The notes: generated by a model from the letters alone, not told the origin. Positions 1 to 10,342 are shown, counted from the stretch's first letter. The stretch is DNA of 64,000 nt from Thermostichus lividus PCC 6715 (GCF_002754935.1 NZ_CP018092.1:1798001-1862000), one strand, 5' to 3'. Program-made: numbers and translations.

Positions 1-294
1 CTAGAGGTGTTGGATGCGGTGAAGCGACAGCCCTATGATGTCATTTTAATGGATATGCAAATGCCGGAAATGGATGGGTTGACCGCCACGCGGGAGGTGA
101 TCCGGCTCTACGAAACCCTAGCTCAGCCGCGACCACGGATTATTGCCATGACCGCCAATGCTATGGAGAGCGATCGCCAACTCTGTTTAGAGGCTGGGAT
201 GGACGATTATGTCAGTAAACCCATCAGTCTGGAAGAACTCGTCCGCGCCCTGCGGCAGTGTACTCCCCTCGTCAACGCTACCACCGCTGGTTAG
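1..294 (+). CDS. Response-regulator receiver domain, C-terminal end of a hybrid histidine kinase (5' end outside window)
   Basis: Only the last 97 codons are present; the frame is open at base 1. The visible part is a CheY-like receiver: strand and phosphoacceptor ILMDMQMPEMDG with the likely phosphorylated Asp at visible residue 18, then the conserved Thr in IIAMTAN and the conserved Lys in SKP. The protein stops about 20 residues after the last helix, with no DNA-binding domain, which fits a receiver at the end of a hybrid sensor kinase. A stand-alone receiver cannot be excluded because the upstream part is missing. The stop lies 10 bases before the recJ start. Confidence 0.85.
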   Translation, partial: LEVLDAVKRQPYDVILMDMQMPEMDGLTATREVIRLYETLAQPRPRIIAMTANAMESDRQLCLEAGMDDYVSKPISLEELVRALRQCTPLVNATTAG

Positions 295-304
295 GGTGAT
301 TCCG

Positions 305-2530
305 ATGTGGCAGCAACTCACCACGGAAGTGGCTCCGGCGGACTTTGTGGCTCAGGTTCGAGCGCTCTACCCCCAAGCCGGCGCATCTACCGCCCAACTG
401 TTGTGGCAGCGGGGCATCCGACGGGAGGAGGTCGCTGCCTTTTTAGATTGGCAAGCGTATTGCCCGACCTCCCCTTTTGAGTTTCCAGAGATGTCTGTGG
501 CTATGGCGCGGTTACAGCAGGCACGCCAGCAGCAGGAGAAAATTGCCATCTGGGGGGATTTTGATGCCGACGGCGTGACCGCAACGGCGGTTCTTTGGGA
601 GGGTCTCTATCATTTTTTTGGTCAACAACTAGCGGGCTACTACATCCCTAATCGCCTGCAGGAGTCCCATGGTCTTTCGGCAAAAGGATTGCAACAGCTC
701 AAGCAGCAGGGGGTTTCCCTAGTCATTACCTGCGACACTGGTTGCACCAACCACGCAGAAATTGCCTTTGCTCGCACCCTAGGGATTGAGGTTATTGTCA
801 CCGATCACCATACCCTTGCGCTGAAACCTCTGGGTGCGGTTGCCTTAATTAACCCGCGGCAGTTGCCCCCAGAGCATCCCCTGCGCCCGTTATCGGGGGT
901 GGCAGTGGCCTACAAGTTTGTTGAGGCGGTCTATGAGACATGGCCGCAACACCCAGCAGTGCCTCTGGAGTCCTTACTGGATTTAGTGGCGATTGGTCTG
1001 ATTACCGATTTGGTGGAGTTGCGTGCCGAGGCGCGGTATTTGGCGCAGCGAGGGCTAGAGGTGCTTGCCAAGACACCACGGCCTGGCCTCAACGCACTAT
1101 TGGCAACGTGTCGGCGGCAGGGAAATCGGGTTACGGATATTAGTTTTGGCATTGGTCCGCGCATTAATGCTGTCAGTCGGGTGGCCGGGAATGTGAAGCC
1201 GCTGATTGAACTCCTGACGACCCTCGATCCGCAGCACGCCCAGAATATTGCCAATGCCGTTGAACAGGCCAATAATAGTCGGCGGCAGCTCCAAGGGGCG
1301 ATCGCCACCGAGGCACATAAGAAGGTGGCTCAACTGGATCTGTCAACAGCGCGGGTGATTGTCTTAACCGATGAAAATTGGTCTGCTGGCATTCTTGGCA
1401 TTGTGGCCAATGAGTTAGTGACCACCTATGGTCGTCCGGCCATTTTGCTGCGTACGGATCCCCAGACTGGCATGGCCACTGGTTCAGCTCGGTCAGGGGG
1501 CACCGTGGATCTCTACGAGGCACTGCGGACTCAGCAACACCTGTTTGTCCATTTTGGCGGCCACCCCTACGCGGTGGGGTTTAGCCTGAAAACGGCTGAT
1601 ATTCCTGCCCTCACAGCGGCGCTGAATGATTACCTCCTCCACCAGCAAGGCACAGCCACGGCGATCGCCCAGCCCCTCACCATTGACCTAGAGGTTCCCC
1701 TGTCGGCATTGGGGATGCCTCTGTTCAAGGAGCTGCAGCTACTAGAGCCGTTTGGCTTAGGCAATCCTCAACCCCGTTTGTTCGTCCGTGGGGTAGCGAT
1801 CCAGAACCCCAAAGAGTATCGGGCTAAACATCAGTCTCTCGTCTATACACGGTTCGATTTAGTCGAGCCACAGACAGCAGTCCGCTTTCCAGCAGTATGG
1901 TGGCGCCATCGGGTCAGCGATTGTCCAGCAACGACCTGTGATGTTGTCCTAGAGCTTGAAGAATGGAACGGCAGGATAACAGCTAACCTTGTGGCGCTCC
2001 GACCCAGTGCAGCCAATACCATTACTCCTGCACCCGTTGAGTTAATCTATGACTTTCGCGATCGCCCTGAGGCAGCACCGCAGACTGGCCTGCGGGTAGA
2101 AACGTGCCCCACCTCTGCGGCGGCATGGAAACACTGGGTTGATTGCGCACAGGCACAGCAACAGCCCTTGATTTTGGCCTACACTGCGCCAGCAGAGCTA
2201 GACCCCCTCTCCCTGTGGCAGACTCTCGTGACACGCTTCAAAGTCGCAAGTCAGCAGCAAGGCCCCCTAGAGCGCAGCCACCTCTTAGCCGAGTTGGAGT
2301 TAGACGAGGCCTGTTTCAGGAGCGCCCTCGCGGTGTTCAACACCTTAGGGGTTGAGGTGCACGAGCAGGGAGAGGTGTTAGTCTGTCGTTGGCCACAGCA
2401 CCCCCACCCTTCCCCAGACACTGCCCCAGCCCTAGAGGCATTTTTGGCGGCGATCGCCGAGCAACAGTTTCGTCGCCGCTATTTTGCCCAAGCACCGCTT
2501 CAGTGTTTGCAGCGCTATGGAAGGGGTTGA
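305..2530 (+). CDS. recJ: Single-stranded-DNA-specific exonuclease RecJ
   Basis: 741 residues from ATG 305. RecJ degrades single-stranded DNA 5' to 3' in recombination and mismatch repair. The DHH phosphoesterase motifs are clear: DFDADG near residue 83, VTDHHT near 166, and the DHHA1 motif GGHPYAVGF near 417, followed by an OB-fold-like region. The open frame reaches back to 209, inside the kinase gene, but ATG 305 gives the normal RecJ N-terminus. The C-terminal 200 residues (Gln-rich, cyanobacterial-type extension) are less conserved. Its last 16 bases overlap the end of the convergent ParA gene. Confidence 0.93.
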   Translation: MWQQLTTEVAPADFVAQVRALYPQAGASTAQLLWQRGIRREEVAAFLDWQAYCPTSPFEFPEMSVAMARLQQARQQQEKIAIWGDFDADGVTATAVLWEGLYHFFGQQLAGYYIPNRLQESHGLSAKGLQQLKQQGVSLVITCDTGCTNHAEIAFARTLGIEVIVTDHHTLALKPLGAVALINPRQLPPEHPLRPLSGVAVAYKFVEAVYETWPQHPAVPLESLLDLVAIGLITDLVELRAEARYLAQRGLEVLAKTPRPGLNALLATCRRQGNRVTDISFGIGPRINAVSRVAGNVKPLIELLTTLDPQHAQNIANAVEQANNSRRQLQGAIATEAHKKVAQLDLSTARVIVLTDENWSAGILGIVANELVTTYGRPAILLRTDPQTGMATGSARSGGTVDLYEALRTQQHLFVHFGGHPYAVGFSLKTADIPALTAALNDYLLHQQGTATAIAQPLTIDLEVPLSALGMPLFKELQLLEPFGLGNPQPRLFVRGVAIQNPKEYRAKHQSLVYTRFDLVEPQTAVRFPAVWWRHRVSDCPATTCDVVLELEEWNGRITANLVALRPSAANTITPAPVELIYDFRDRPEAAPQTGLRVETCPTSAAAWKHWVDCAQAQQQPLILAYTAPAELDPLSLWQTLVTRFKVASQQQGPLERSHLLAELELDEACFRSALAVFNTLGVEVHEQGEVLVCRWPQHPHPSPDTAPALEAFLAAIAEQQFRRRYFAQAPLQCLQRYGRG

Positions 2531-3888
2531 AAATAGGCCTGCACAAGGTTTTGATAAAAGCCCAGCACCCGCTTATCCTTAAAGACCGCTGGCACCCGTG
2601 CAAAGGCCGCTCGGGAAATAATTGCATATTCGGGGATGGCCAAAACAGCCGTGTCATTGAGGTGATAGTTCGGCCAAAAGTACGGCGTGAGATGGGCAAA
2701 TTTTTGTAAAATTTGGGCGATTTCAGCGGTGGCAACCTCCATGGCCTTATCTGTGGTGGGAGCACCATTAAAAAAAATCGGTAGGGGCAAGGGGCCACCG
2801 TCGTAGCGGAATGTTTGAATTTCGCCAAAGATAAAGCTGTGAATAACGTGGGCGGCATTGTTTAGGGAGGATAAATCGGTGTGTCGCGTGGGGATCAACA
2901 CCACATCACTGGCATAGAGGGCACTCTTGCTGAGAAACAACCAAGAACTAGGGCAGTCCAGCAAAATATAGTCGTAGCGATCGCGCAGGGGCTGCAACAC
3001 CTCTCGCAGGCGGGTAATAGGCGGGGTGCCCGCTTGCATCGCCTGAATGAGAACACTCTGGAGTTGGGGAGCCGCCGGAATCACATCAAAAATATGGGCA
3101 GATTTAATACGGCTACCGCTGCGCAGGCGCAGATCAAAGGAACGCACCGCGGCAGTGATGGGTAGGCTGGGGTCTTGAATACAACTGGCCAGTGTGGTCG
3201 CTGTTGGACTGAGTTCCAAGGAGCGGCTGAGATCCCCTTGAGGGTCACAATCCACCAGTAACACGGCTTCATCCGCCACCGCTAGGGTTGCGCCTAAATT
3301 AATGGTGGTCGTTGTTTTGCCCACTCCCCCCTTATGGTTATAGATACACACAGTGGTTGCTCGCTGGGGATGCTGGAGACAGGCACGGAGGTCTGCGACA
3401 ATGCCGTCGATGCGATCGCCCCTCAGTTCAAAATTGGGAGTGGCGGGATACACAAGGTGGCCATGACGTTGAAACAATTGCAAATGCCGGGCATTGGTGA
3501 CCAGCCCCCATGTCGTTTGGCGGCAGTGCTCCCCTGCTAAAAGGTGCCGTAGTTGGCTGAGGGCACGGGTTTGGTGTGCCGACCCCTCCTCTAGGCTCAG
3601 GGTTACCGTTTGGCTCGGGGTATTGCGAGAGCGGCGGGCAGGAGCCTTAATTTCCACAATGAGATCAGGGTGTCGCCGTTCTTGGTCAAAGGCTGGGCGA
3701 TCTTTGCTGGGGAAGCGAGCTGCAATATCGGCAATCCCTGTGCCGGTATCAAAGCAGGTGATGCGATCGCCCGGTCCGAAACCAAGGAGCGTTAGTAATG
3801 GATGAATAAAATTGTGGTCAATAACCGCTTCACAGGTTTCATCGCTGCTAATTTGCTGCCACTGCGATCGCAAACGGGAAATATCCAA
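2515..3888 (-). CDS. ParA/MinD-type ATPase with N-terminal HsdR_N-like (PD-(D/E)xK) domain
   Basis: 457 residues from TTG 3888; a stop in frame just upstream rules out a longer start. Residues about 1-170 resemble the N-terminal nuclease fold of type I restriction R subunits: HPDLIVEIKAP with Asp75, Glu79 and Lys81, then an HQTRALSQLRHL helix and WGLVTNARHLQLF. Residues 180-457 are a ParA/Soj-type ATPase: deviant Walker A NHKGGVGKTTTT at 185-194, LLVDCDPQGDLS, and YDYILLDCPSSW. ParA proteins move plasmids or cargo with DNA bound; what the nuclease-like part does is unknown, and it may be a catalytically weak DNA-binding module. There is no parB next to it. Its stop is convergent with and overlaps recJ. 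Confidence 0.8.
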   Translation of the reverse strand: MDISRLRSQWQQISSDETCEAVIDHNFIHPLLTLLGFGPGDRITCFDTGTGIADIAARFPSKDRPAFDQERRHPDLIVEIKAPARRSRNTPSQTVTLSLEEGSAHQTRALSQLRHLLAGEHCRQTTWGLVTNARHLQLFQRHGHLVYPATPNFELRGDRIDGIVADLRACLQHPQRATTVCIYNHKGGVGKTTTTINLGATLAVADEAVLLVDCDPQGDLSRSLELSPTATTLASCIQDPSLPITAAVRSFDLRLRSGSRIKSAHIFDVIPAAPQLQSVLIQAMQAGTPPITRLREVLQPLRDRYDYILLDCPSSWLFLSKSALYASDVVLIPTRHTDLSSLNNAAHVIHSFIFGEIQTFRYDGGPLPLPIFFNGAPTTDKAMEVATAEIAQILQKFAHLTPYFWPNYHLNDTAVLAIPEYAIISRAAFARVPAVFKDKRVLGFYQNLVQAYFQPLP

Positions 3889-4043
3889 GGGTCATCTAAA
3901 CCTCCGAGATACCCCGGTCAACTACGCGCCGGGACGACATAGAGGCAGTGCCGTCGCACCCGCCTTTTACTAATTGTAATAACTGCTAGTTTGAACCCAA
4001 AATGGGCATGACCGCAAAACTGTTAGTTAAAACTGAATGGTAA

Positions 4044-4352
4044 TTACAATTGTGTCAGTGTAAAGCTGTTGGCGGCACCGCTGCTGAGGCGAATGGTGAC
4101 AGGGGCTTGAACATCGGTACACACAAACAAAAACCGTCCGGTGGCATCATTGGGGGCGGCGTCAAAGGAACTGTAGGCACCAAAGTTAAGGCCGGTAACG
4201 CTACTGATCGTGCAGTTTGCCAACACCCTGCTGGCGATGAGCGTACTACCTATCGCTGCACCAACAATCACCGTCGATAAACTACACTGCGAGAACAGAA
4301 ACATGGCTGATAAGGGGGCATGATTCTTGCTGTTTGCGGTGGGGTCGTTCAT
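4044..4352 (-). pseudogene. Truncated spore coat U (SCPU)-domain protein
   Basis: 102 residues. An N-terminal hydrophobic stretch (residues about 15-43, ending in VLANC) looks like a signal peptide. The mature part, CTISSVTGLNFGAYSSFDA followed by FVCTDVQAPVTIRLSSG, has the two-cysteine start of SCPU/Csu pilin-like secreted proteins. Family members continue roughly another 80-100 residues; here a TAA follows SFTLTQL, and I see no continuation in the other frames down to 3895. I therefore call it a 3'-truncated remnant. No usher or chaperone genes are nearby. Confidence 0.5.
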
Positions 4353-4399
4353 AATGCTTGCGCAGAGGGTCGAGGGAGAATGGTGGGATTTGTTACAAC

Positions 4400-4445
4400 T
4401 GCTGCCCTAAAGCCCACGCGCTTTAGCCGTGGAAGTATGTCAATC
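4400..4445. mobile_element. IS200/IS605-type terminal hairpin remnant
   Basis: A short imperfect hairpin (CCCACGCGCTTTAGCCGTGG) followed by AAGTATGTCAA matches the typical right-end pattern of cyanobacterial IS200/IS605 elements, in which a GC hairpin with a CTTTAG loop is followed by a few bases ending in TCAA. No transposase remains beside it. The same kind of end occurs at 28560-28592, 45465-45497 and 62047-62078. Confidence 0.5.
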
Positions 4446-4529
4446 CCTAGCTCAGCCTCTAGTGAACTAACCCTCTCCAATCATACCCGTCAGGGTTAGA
4501 TAGAGAGGATCAAAAAAGGATAGGAGCTT

Positions 4530-5669
4530 GTGGGAGTAAGCACAACAGCGATGTACGACTGTATTATTGTTGGCGGTGGGCCAGCGGGCGGTGCAGCTGC
4601 CTATCACCTTGCGCAGCGGGGGCGATCGGTCTTGGTGTTGGAAAAATGCCCACTGCCGCGCTCTAAGCCCTGCACTGGTGGGGTCTCACCCGCAGTGGCG
4701 CAGTGGTTTGACTTTGACTTTAGCCCTGCCATCGTGGAGACCACCCGTACAGTTCGCTACACATGGAAGCTAGAGGATGCCGTAGAGCGGGAACTGAATA
4801 TTCCAGACCCCATTTGGATTGTGCAGCGGTCTGTGTTTGATCACTTTCTGTTGCAGCAAGGGCAACGGTTAGGGGTAACGGTCTGCGATAACACCACGGT
4901 GACGGGGATTGACTTTACAGGCGATCACTGGTCGGTGCATACGCCAACTGCGGCCTATCGGGCGGCCTATGTGATCGCTGCCGATGGTGCGAACAGTCAA
5001 ATGGCGCAATGGCTAGGTTTTAAGCCAAAGGTGGTTCGTACCGCAGCGGTGATGACCGTGCCCAATGAGGGGGGCGATCGCGCCGTGCATTTTGAATTTG
5101 GTCTGGTCAAAAATGGTTTTCTTTGGAGCTTTCCCAGCGGCGAGTTGCGCACCGTAGGGGTAGGGGTGTTACGGGGGGGCGATCGCACTGATTGGGAACC
5201 CGTGTTGCAGCAGTACTGCGCCGCCCATAACCTAGCAATGGCAAACAGCCACGTTCAGTACCATCCCCTCTGTGTGTGGGAAGGGGCACAGCCCTTGCAC
5301 ACTCAGCACGCCCTTTTAGTAGGGGAAGCAGCGGGTTTAGTGGATCCCTTTTCCGCAGAGGGCATTCGTCCGGCGCTCTACAGTGGCATGTGTGCAGCAG
5401 AAGCCATTGATGCGGCCTTAGCAGGAGACCCGACCGCGCTGCCCAACTATAGCCAACGCCTCCAGAACGAGTGGGGCACCGATCTAGCGTGGGCACAACG
5501 CCTCGCCGGACTCTTTCATCGGATGCCCGGTGTGGGATACCGTTTAGCCATGAAACGTCCCTCCGCCACTCGGCGACTGGGGCAGGTGCTCTGCGGTGAG
5601 CTGCGCTACCGCGATATTGCGGCTAATGCCATGAAGCGTCTGAGCACTGCCTTTATCCCCGGACGTTAG
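4530..5669 (+). CDS. Geranylgeranyl-reductase-family FAD-dependent oxidoreductase
   Basis: 379 residues from GTG 4530, or 372 from ATG 4551, where homologous proteins usually begin (MYDCIIVGGGPAGG). The N-terminal Rossmann motif GGGPAGGAAAYHLAQRG binds FAD; the middle has CTGGVSP; GEAAGLVDPFSAEGI near residue 270 is the second FAD-contact motif of the geranylgeranyl reductase/flavin-halogenase-like superfamily. It is related to ChlP, which reduces geranylgeranyl to phytyl chains, but is probably a paralog because the sequence diverges from what I recall of ChlP. An AGGAG box at 4522-4526 is too close to GTG 4530, so ATG 4551 remains plausible. Its end overlaps the convergent radical SAM gene by 4 bases. 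Confidence 0.8.
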   Translation: MGVSTTAMYDCIIVGGGPAGGAAAYHLAQRGRSVLVLEKCPLPRSKPCTGGVSPAVAQWFDFDFSPAIVETTRTVRYTWKLEDAVERELNIPDPIWIVQRSVFDHFLLQQGQRLGVTVCDNTTVTGIDFTGDHWSVHTPTAAYRAAYVIAADGANSQMAQWLGFKPKVVRTAAVMTVPNEGGDRAVHFEFGLVKNGFLWSFPSGELRTVGVGVLRGGDRTDWEPVLQQYCAAHNLAMANSHVQYHPLCVWEGAQPLHTQHALLVGEAAGLVDPFSAEGIRPALYSGMCAAEAIDAALAGDPTALPNYSQRLQNEWGTDLAWAQRLAGLFHRMPGVGYRLAMKRPSATRRLGQVLCGELRYRDIAANAMKRLSTAFIPGR

Positions 5670-8258
5670 GGGGAACAGCTCTCAAGGTGCAACTGCCGAC
5701 GGGTCACCCGCTGTAACACTAGCGATCGCCCACTGGCGACTTCCAGTAAGTGCAGGCAGTGTTCAGGCCGCAAGAAGGTGCCATCATTGCGGCACACGCC
5801 TTTATAGATTAAACGTAGGGTTGGCCAATGGGGTTGCTCTGGGGTAAGGGCAATCTCGAGGAGGCGATCGCGCAGGTTAATGATCTTCGATTTGCCGGAT
5901 TTAGTGGTTAATTCGTAGGGCACCTCAGCGGTCGCTCGCAGGGTCTGTAGAACCTCCTCCCACTCCGGCAGGGAACACTCGTCTGGGGCGCAAATCAGCA
6001 GTTCGTAAGTGGCGGCCACAAGGGCTTGGCTGGCAGCAGGCGCGCTCAAAGGCACCACCTCACAGCGATAAAGGGGTAACTCTGGCGGTAGCTGCTGCCG
6101 CAACTGGCTGAGGACAACCTCTGGATCAACCGCTTGGTGAAATTCAAGATCCACAAGTTCACCTTCACTGGCCATCCCCAGGGGCAAGGCACTGGCGGTG
6201 GCAATGCGCGGTGCAGGATGAAACCCACCACTAAAGGCAATCGGTAGCTGAGCACGGCGCACGGCTCGCTCCAGCAGCCGTAGCAGATCAAGATGGCTGA
6301 TGAGGGTCATGCTGCCCACTTTGCCAAAGGTGAGGCGGAGGCGTTGAACCCGCTCCTGAGGAGGACGGCACTGCTCTTGAATCGCAGGAATGGGGGGCGG
6401 TGGCACCACAACATTATGGCCAAAGTCAAGGCCACACACGCCACAGTGGGAGCAGCCAGCAAAGGAACAATCAGGAACCACAACTGCGGCGAGGGCACGC
6501 TGGAGATCCTCTTTGAGCCACGCTTTGCTAATGCCAGTGTCAATGTGATCCCAAGGGAGGGGCGCATCCAAGGCGGCAGCTTCGCCACTAAAGACATTCC
6601 ACTCCCCGGCTTCGAGTTGGCGGTATTTCCAATCTAGCCCTGCCTCGGCGATCGCTTGCGTCCAGGCGGCATAGGCACGATCTAGGCTTTCCCACCATGA
6701 ATCTTCGCGCGCCCCTAACTCCCATGCGCGGCGGATCACTGCCCCAAGTTGGCGATCGCCGCGACCGACAAAGTCCTCCATCGCAGAGATGCGCACATCG
6801 GTAAAGTTGACCTTGAGGCCGCGAATGGTGCGGAACTCCGCCTTCAGGAGCGCCTGCTTACGCTCAAACTCAGCCGTGGAGACCGCATGCCACTGAAAAG
6901 GTGTGTGGGGCTTGGGGGTAAAGTTAGAGATCGTCAGATGAAAATTCAGGGGTTTGCGGCCTTTCATCCAGCATTCTCGTTTGAGCCAGCGGATGGTTTC
7001 AGCAATGCCAAGCACATCGGCATCGGTTTCCCCGGGCAGGCCAATCATAAAATAGAGCTTGACTTTGTCCCACCCCTGCTCGTAAGCGGTTTTGACCCCC
7101 CGCAGCAACTCTTCATTAGTTAGCCCCTTATTGATGATGTCCCGCAGTCGTTGCGTTCCTGCCTCCGGGGCAAAGGTTAAGCTACTCTGGCGGGTGCCGC
7201 CGACAATGTGGGCAATGTTTTCGTCAAAGCGATCCACCCGCTGGCTGGGTAATGACAAGGAGATCTGCTCATGCCGGAGGCGATTTTTAATTTCGACCCC
7301 CACTGCGGGCAGGGCTAAATAATCGGAACAACTTAACGAAAGCAGCGAAAAACTCGTTATAACCGGTTGCTCGCATCCCGGTTTCAATGGCGGCAATCAC
7401 CTCATCTGGAGCCACATCCCGGGCAGGACGGGTGAGCATCCCCGGTTGGCAAAACCGACAGCCCCGGGTACAGCCGCGGCGAATTTCCACCGTCAGGCGA
7501 TCGTGCACCGTCTCGACGTAGGGCACCAAGCCAACGGCATAGGCGGGTAGAGGGGTAGCCACGCGGCGCAAAATCCGTTCTGGAACATCGGCACGATTGG
7601 GGACAACGGCACCATCCGGTTGGCGATCGTAGAACTGGGGGACATAAACCCCCGGCACTTGCGCTAGGTCTAATAGAGTCTCTTGGCGGCTGAGACCGGC
7701 GCGCTTCGCGTCTGCCACCACTAGGCCAATTTCCGGTAGCAGTTCCTCGCCGTCCCCAAGGGCAAAGAAATCAAAAAAATCAGCGTAGGGTTCTGGGTTG
7801 GAGGTGGCGGTTTGCCCGCCGGCAAAGATCAGGGGTATCTCGGTGGTGTGTTGCCGCTCAGCCCACGTCAGGGGTAGCCCAGCTAAATCCAACATTTCTA
7901 GGATATTGGTTGCCCCCAATTCGTAGCTAAGGCTAAAGCCAATCAGGTCAAAGTCCGCCAGCGGGCGGCGGGACTCAACAGCAAACAGCGGTGTTTGGGT
8001 GGTACGCAGTTTTTGCGCCAGATCCGCAGCGGGTAAGTAGGCGCGATCGCAAAGCTGATCGGGCACCGTATTGAGAATGTTGTAAAGAATAATGTGCCCA
8101 AGGTTGGAGGCACCGACTTCATAGATTTCTGGGTAGCTGAGTACCCAGCGAACCGTGGCCGCGTCCCAAGGTTTACGCACTGCCCCCAATTCATTGCCCA
8201 GATAGCGGGCGGGCTTGAGAATATCAGTACTCAGCAGTTCAGCAACGGGAATAGCCAT
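5666..8258 (-). CDS. TIGR03960-type radical SAM protein with DUF2344 domain (one apparent frameshift)
   Basis: Read as one gene of about 863 residues. The first half (8258 to about 7350) has a B12-binding-like region and the radical SAM cluster motif RGCTRGCRFCQPGM. The second half (to 5666) continues the barrel with TFAPEAGTQRLRDIINKG and ends in a DUF2344 domain (RLTFGKVGSMTLISHLDLLR). The frames join in a run of five A (plus strand, 7348-7352): dropping one base restores continuity from ATGYNEF into SLLSLSCSDY. A sequencing insertion is more likely than a real break. The reaction is not known to me. It is last in the leftward cluster mnmA-rpoZ-8283-5666. Confidence 0.8.
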
Positions 8259-8282
8259 AGTTTAAGACCAACTCAGAAGGGG

Positions 8283-8948
8283 CTAGGGCAGTAAAAAACG
8301 AGCATCGCCAGTGGGCTGGGGGCGCGGTGGCTCCGCTGGAGTGAGCAGGGTGGCTCCGCCCGGCTGGGGGATAGGGGGCAACACAGAACCAGAGGGATTC
8401 CTAGGCACCGGCTGTGGTAGCACCTCCGTTTGGGGGAGTTGGGGTGTGGTCGTGGGTAACCCCGCCTGTCGGGCATAGAAGGCCGTTAGGGTGTTAACCA
8501 AGGCTTGGCGCTGCTGGCGGTTCAATTGGCGAATGGCCGCCACATCCTGCTCCATCGGGTTTGTGGTTAAGTAGGTTCGCCCCGGGTAGGTTTCCGGGCG
8601 TAGGACATCATTGACCCCGAGGTAGTCCGCTAGGGAAATCAACCAATCAAAGCGAGATAGGGGCGATCGCCCTTTTACGGTAGTGTGATAGACAATAAAC
8701 CGCTCTAAAAGGGTACTTTCCGGCGCCGGGCGGCGGTTATCTTGGCGGATATAGTGATTTGCTTTCGGAAAATCGGGCAGTTCTGGGTAGAGGGCTTCAG
8801 CCACTTGGCGCGGATTGATCAGAAGTTGTGCACCTGTAGCCGGTGGAGCAGGCTGCGATCGCACCGAGATAGCGCCAAACCACAGACCCACCAAGAGCCA
8901 GCCCAGCCCTAGACCCGCAAAAAAATGACCCCACCGCCGCCTGCTCAT
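8283..8948 (-). CDS. Conserved hypothetical protein with N-terminal membrane/signal segment
   Basis: 221 residues from ATG 8948 (MSRRRWGHFFAGL). The frame extends to 9038 but would then overlap rpoZ. A basic start followed by about 20 hydrophobic residues (FAGLGLGWLLVGLWFGAI) suggests a signal anchor or signal peptide. The middle is charged and unremarkable; the last 60 residues are proline-rich (low complexity). I recognise no catalytic motif. It sits 35 bases after rpoZ and 24 bases before the radical SAM gene, so it is probably co-transcribed with both. Confidence 0.65.
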   Translation of the reverse strand: MSRRRWGHFFAGLGLGWLLVGLWFGAISVRSQPAPPATGAQLLINPRQVAEALYPELPDFPKANHYIRQDNRRPAPESTLLERFIVYHTTVKGRSPLSRFDWLISLADYLGVNDVLRPETYPGRTYLTTNPMEQDVAAIRQLNRQQRQALVNTLTAFYARQAGLPTTTPQLPQTEVLPQPVPRNPSGSVLPPIPQPGGATLLTPAEPPRPQPTGDARFLLP

Positions 8949-8982
8949 GCCATACCTCCAAGATTCCTGCGCAAGGGTGGTC

Positions 8983-9213
8983 TTAATCTGCCAGTAACTC
9001 GGGCTGGGCAATTTCATCCGACATTTCAATGATGGCACGGATCACTGGCTTCAGCGGCAGATCATCAAAGTCCTCGGAGGCGTCTAACCCTCGCCGCTGT
9101 TTGGCACGGTTGGCAATCTGCACCGTAATGCGGTAGCGATTGGACGAGTGCTGGATCAATTGCTCGGCACGGCGCATAATATCCGAGGCAGAATAGTTCA
9201 AGCGTTTTTGCAT
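8983..9213 (-). CDS. rpoZ: DNA-directed RNA polymerase omega subunit
   Basis: 76 residues, typical length for the cyanobacterial omega subunit, which helps assemble RNA polymerase around beta'. The family signature is visible: residues 1-35 include [10 protein letters not shown] and [17 protein letters not shown] good Shine-Dalgarno (AAGGAG) lies 7 bases before ATG 9213. The gene begins 25 bases after mnmA, suggesting one transcript. Confidence 0.93.
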   Translation of the reverse strand: MQKRLNYSASDIMRRAEQLIQHSSNRYRITVQIANRAKQRRGLDASEDFDDLPLKPVIRAIIEMSDEIAQPELLAD

Positions 9214-9238
9214 GGGGTAACTCCTTAATGGTTTTGGT

Positions 9239-10342
9239 TCACCGGGATCCTAGGCCATTGCTCGTGGTTTCATCCTCGGCAACGGGTTGGATAATCCCAC
9301 CCCCCAAAAGGCGATCGCCCTCATACCAGACCGCCGCTTGGCCGGGGGTCACCCCAAACTGGGGATCTGCAAACACTAATTTTACTTGTTCAGGGTCAGC
9401 GGTGGGCAGAACCGTCACCGGCACCGCTGGGGTGCGATAGCGAATTTGCACCTCTACCTTGAGGGGATATTGCGGGGGGGCAATGGATACCCAGTTCACT
9501 CGCGCCACGGTACATTCCCCGCGCACAGCACTGGCGCGATCGCCAACAATCACCCGGTTATGCACCCGATCCAGCGCCACAACGTACAGGGGTTCCGCCG
9601 CCGCAATCCCCAACCCCTTCCGCTGACCAATGGTGTAATGATGGATACCCTGATGATGCCCGAGGACACGTCCGCTCAGGTCCACAACCTCCCCAGGGGT
9701 GGGTGGCAGATACTGCTCTAAAAATTGGCGCATCGAACCGTGTGCCTCAATCAGACATAGATCTTGGCTGTCCGGTTTGGTGGCGGTGTGCAGGCCGTAC
9801 TGCGCCGCAAGGGCACGGGTTTGATCTTTGGTTTGGCTCCCCAAGGGAAACAGGACATGGGCAAGAATCTCTTGGGGCAGATCGTAGAGAAAGTAGCTCT
9901 GATCCTTGTGGCGATCCACCGCCCGCCAGAGTTCGTAGCGATCGCTATTGGGGTTATAGCGCACCTGGGCGTAGTGACCGGTGGCGATAGTGTCAATCCC
10001 TAATTCAGCACGGCTGTAAGCTAGCATCGGCCCAAACTTGACCATGCGGTTGCACTGGGAGCAGGGCAAAGGGGTAATGCCACTGGCATAGCCGCTAACC
10101 AAATAGTCCACAATGTATTTTTCAAAGATTTCGCGGCTGTCAACAATGTGGTGCGCTACCCCCAACTCCTCGCACAGCCGTGCCGCATCCACCAGCCCCT
10201 CAGAGCAGCACTGTCCTTTACCCTTCATCAGCCATAGGGTTAACCCCACCACCGGATAGCCCTGTTGCTTCAAGGAGGCGATCGCCACAGAGCTATCGAC
10301 CCCTCCCGACAAACCAACCACAACCGCTGCTAATCCTGACAT
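9239..10342 (-). CDS. mnmA: tRNA-specific 2-thiouridylase MnmA
   Basis: 367 residues. MnmA adds sulfur to U34 of tRNA-Lys, -Glu and -Gln. The PP-loop ATP pyrophosphatase motif [10 protein letters not shown] is at residues 10-19. The two cysteines expected for catalysis are in PCSQCN and DSQDLCLI, and [12 protein letters not shown] marks the central domain. Length and order fit the family. It leads the leftward cluster with rpoZ. Confidence 0.95.
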   Translation of the reverse strand: MSGLAAVVVGLSGGVDSSVAIASLKQQGYPVVGLTLWLMKGKGQCCSEGLVDAARLCEELGVAHHIVDSREIFEKYIVDYLVSGYASGITPLPCSQCNRMVKFGPMLAYSRAELGIDTIATGHYAQVRYNPNSDRYELWRAVDRHKDQSYFLYDLPQEILAHVLFPLGSQTKDQTRALAAQYGLHTATKPDSQDLCLIEAHGSMRQFLEQYLPPTPGEVVDLSGRVLGHHQGIHHYTIGQRKGLGIAAAEPLYVVALDRVHNRVIVGDRASAVRGECTVARVNWVSIAPPQYPLKVEVQIRYRTPAVPVTVLPTADPEQVKLVFADPQFGVTPGQAAVWYEGDRLLGGGIIQPVAEDETTSNGLGSR

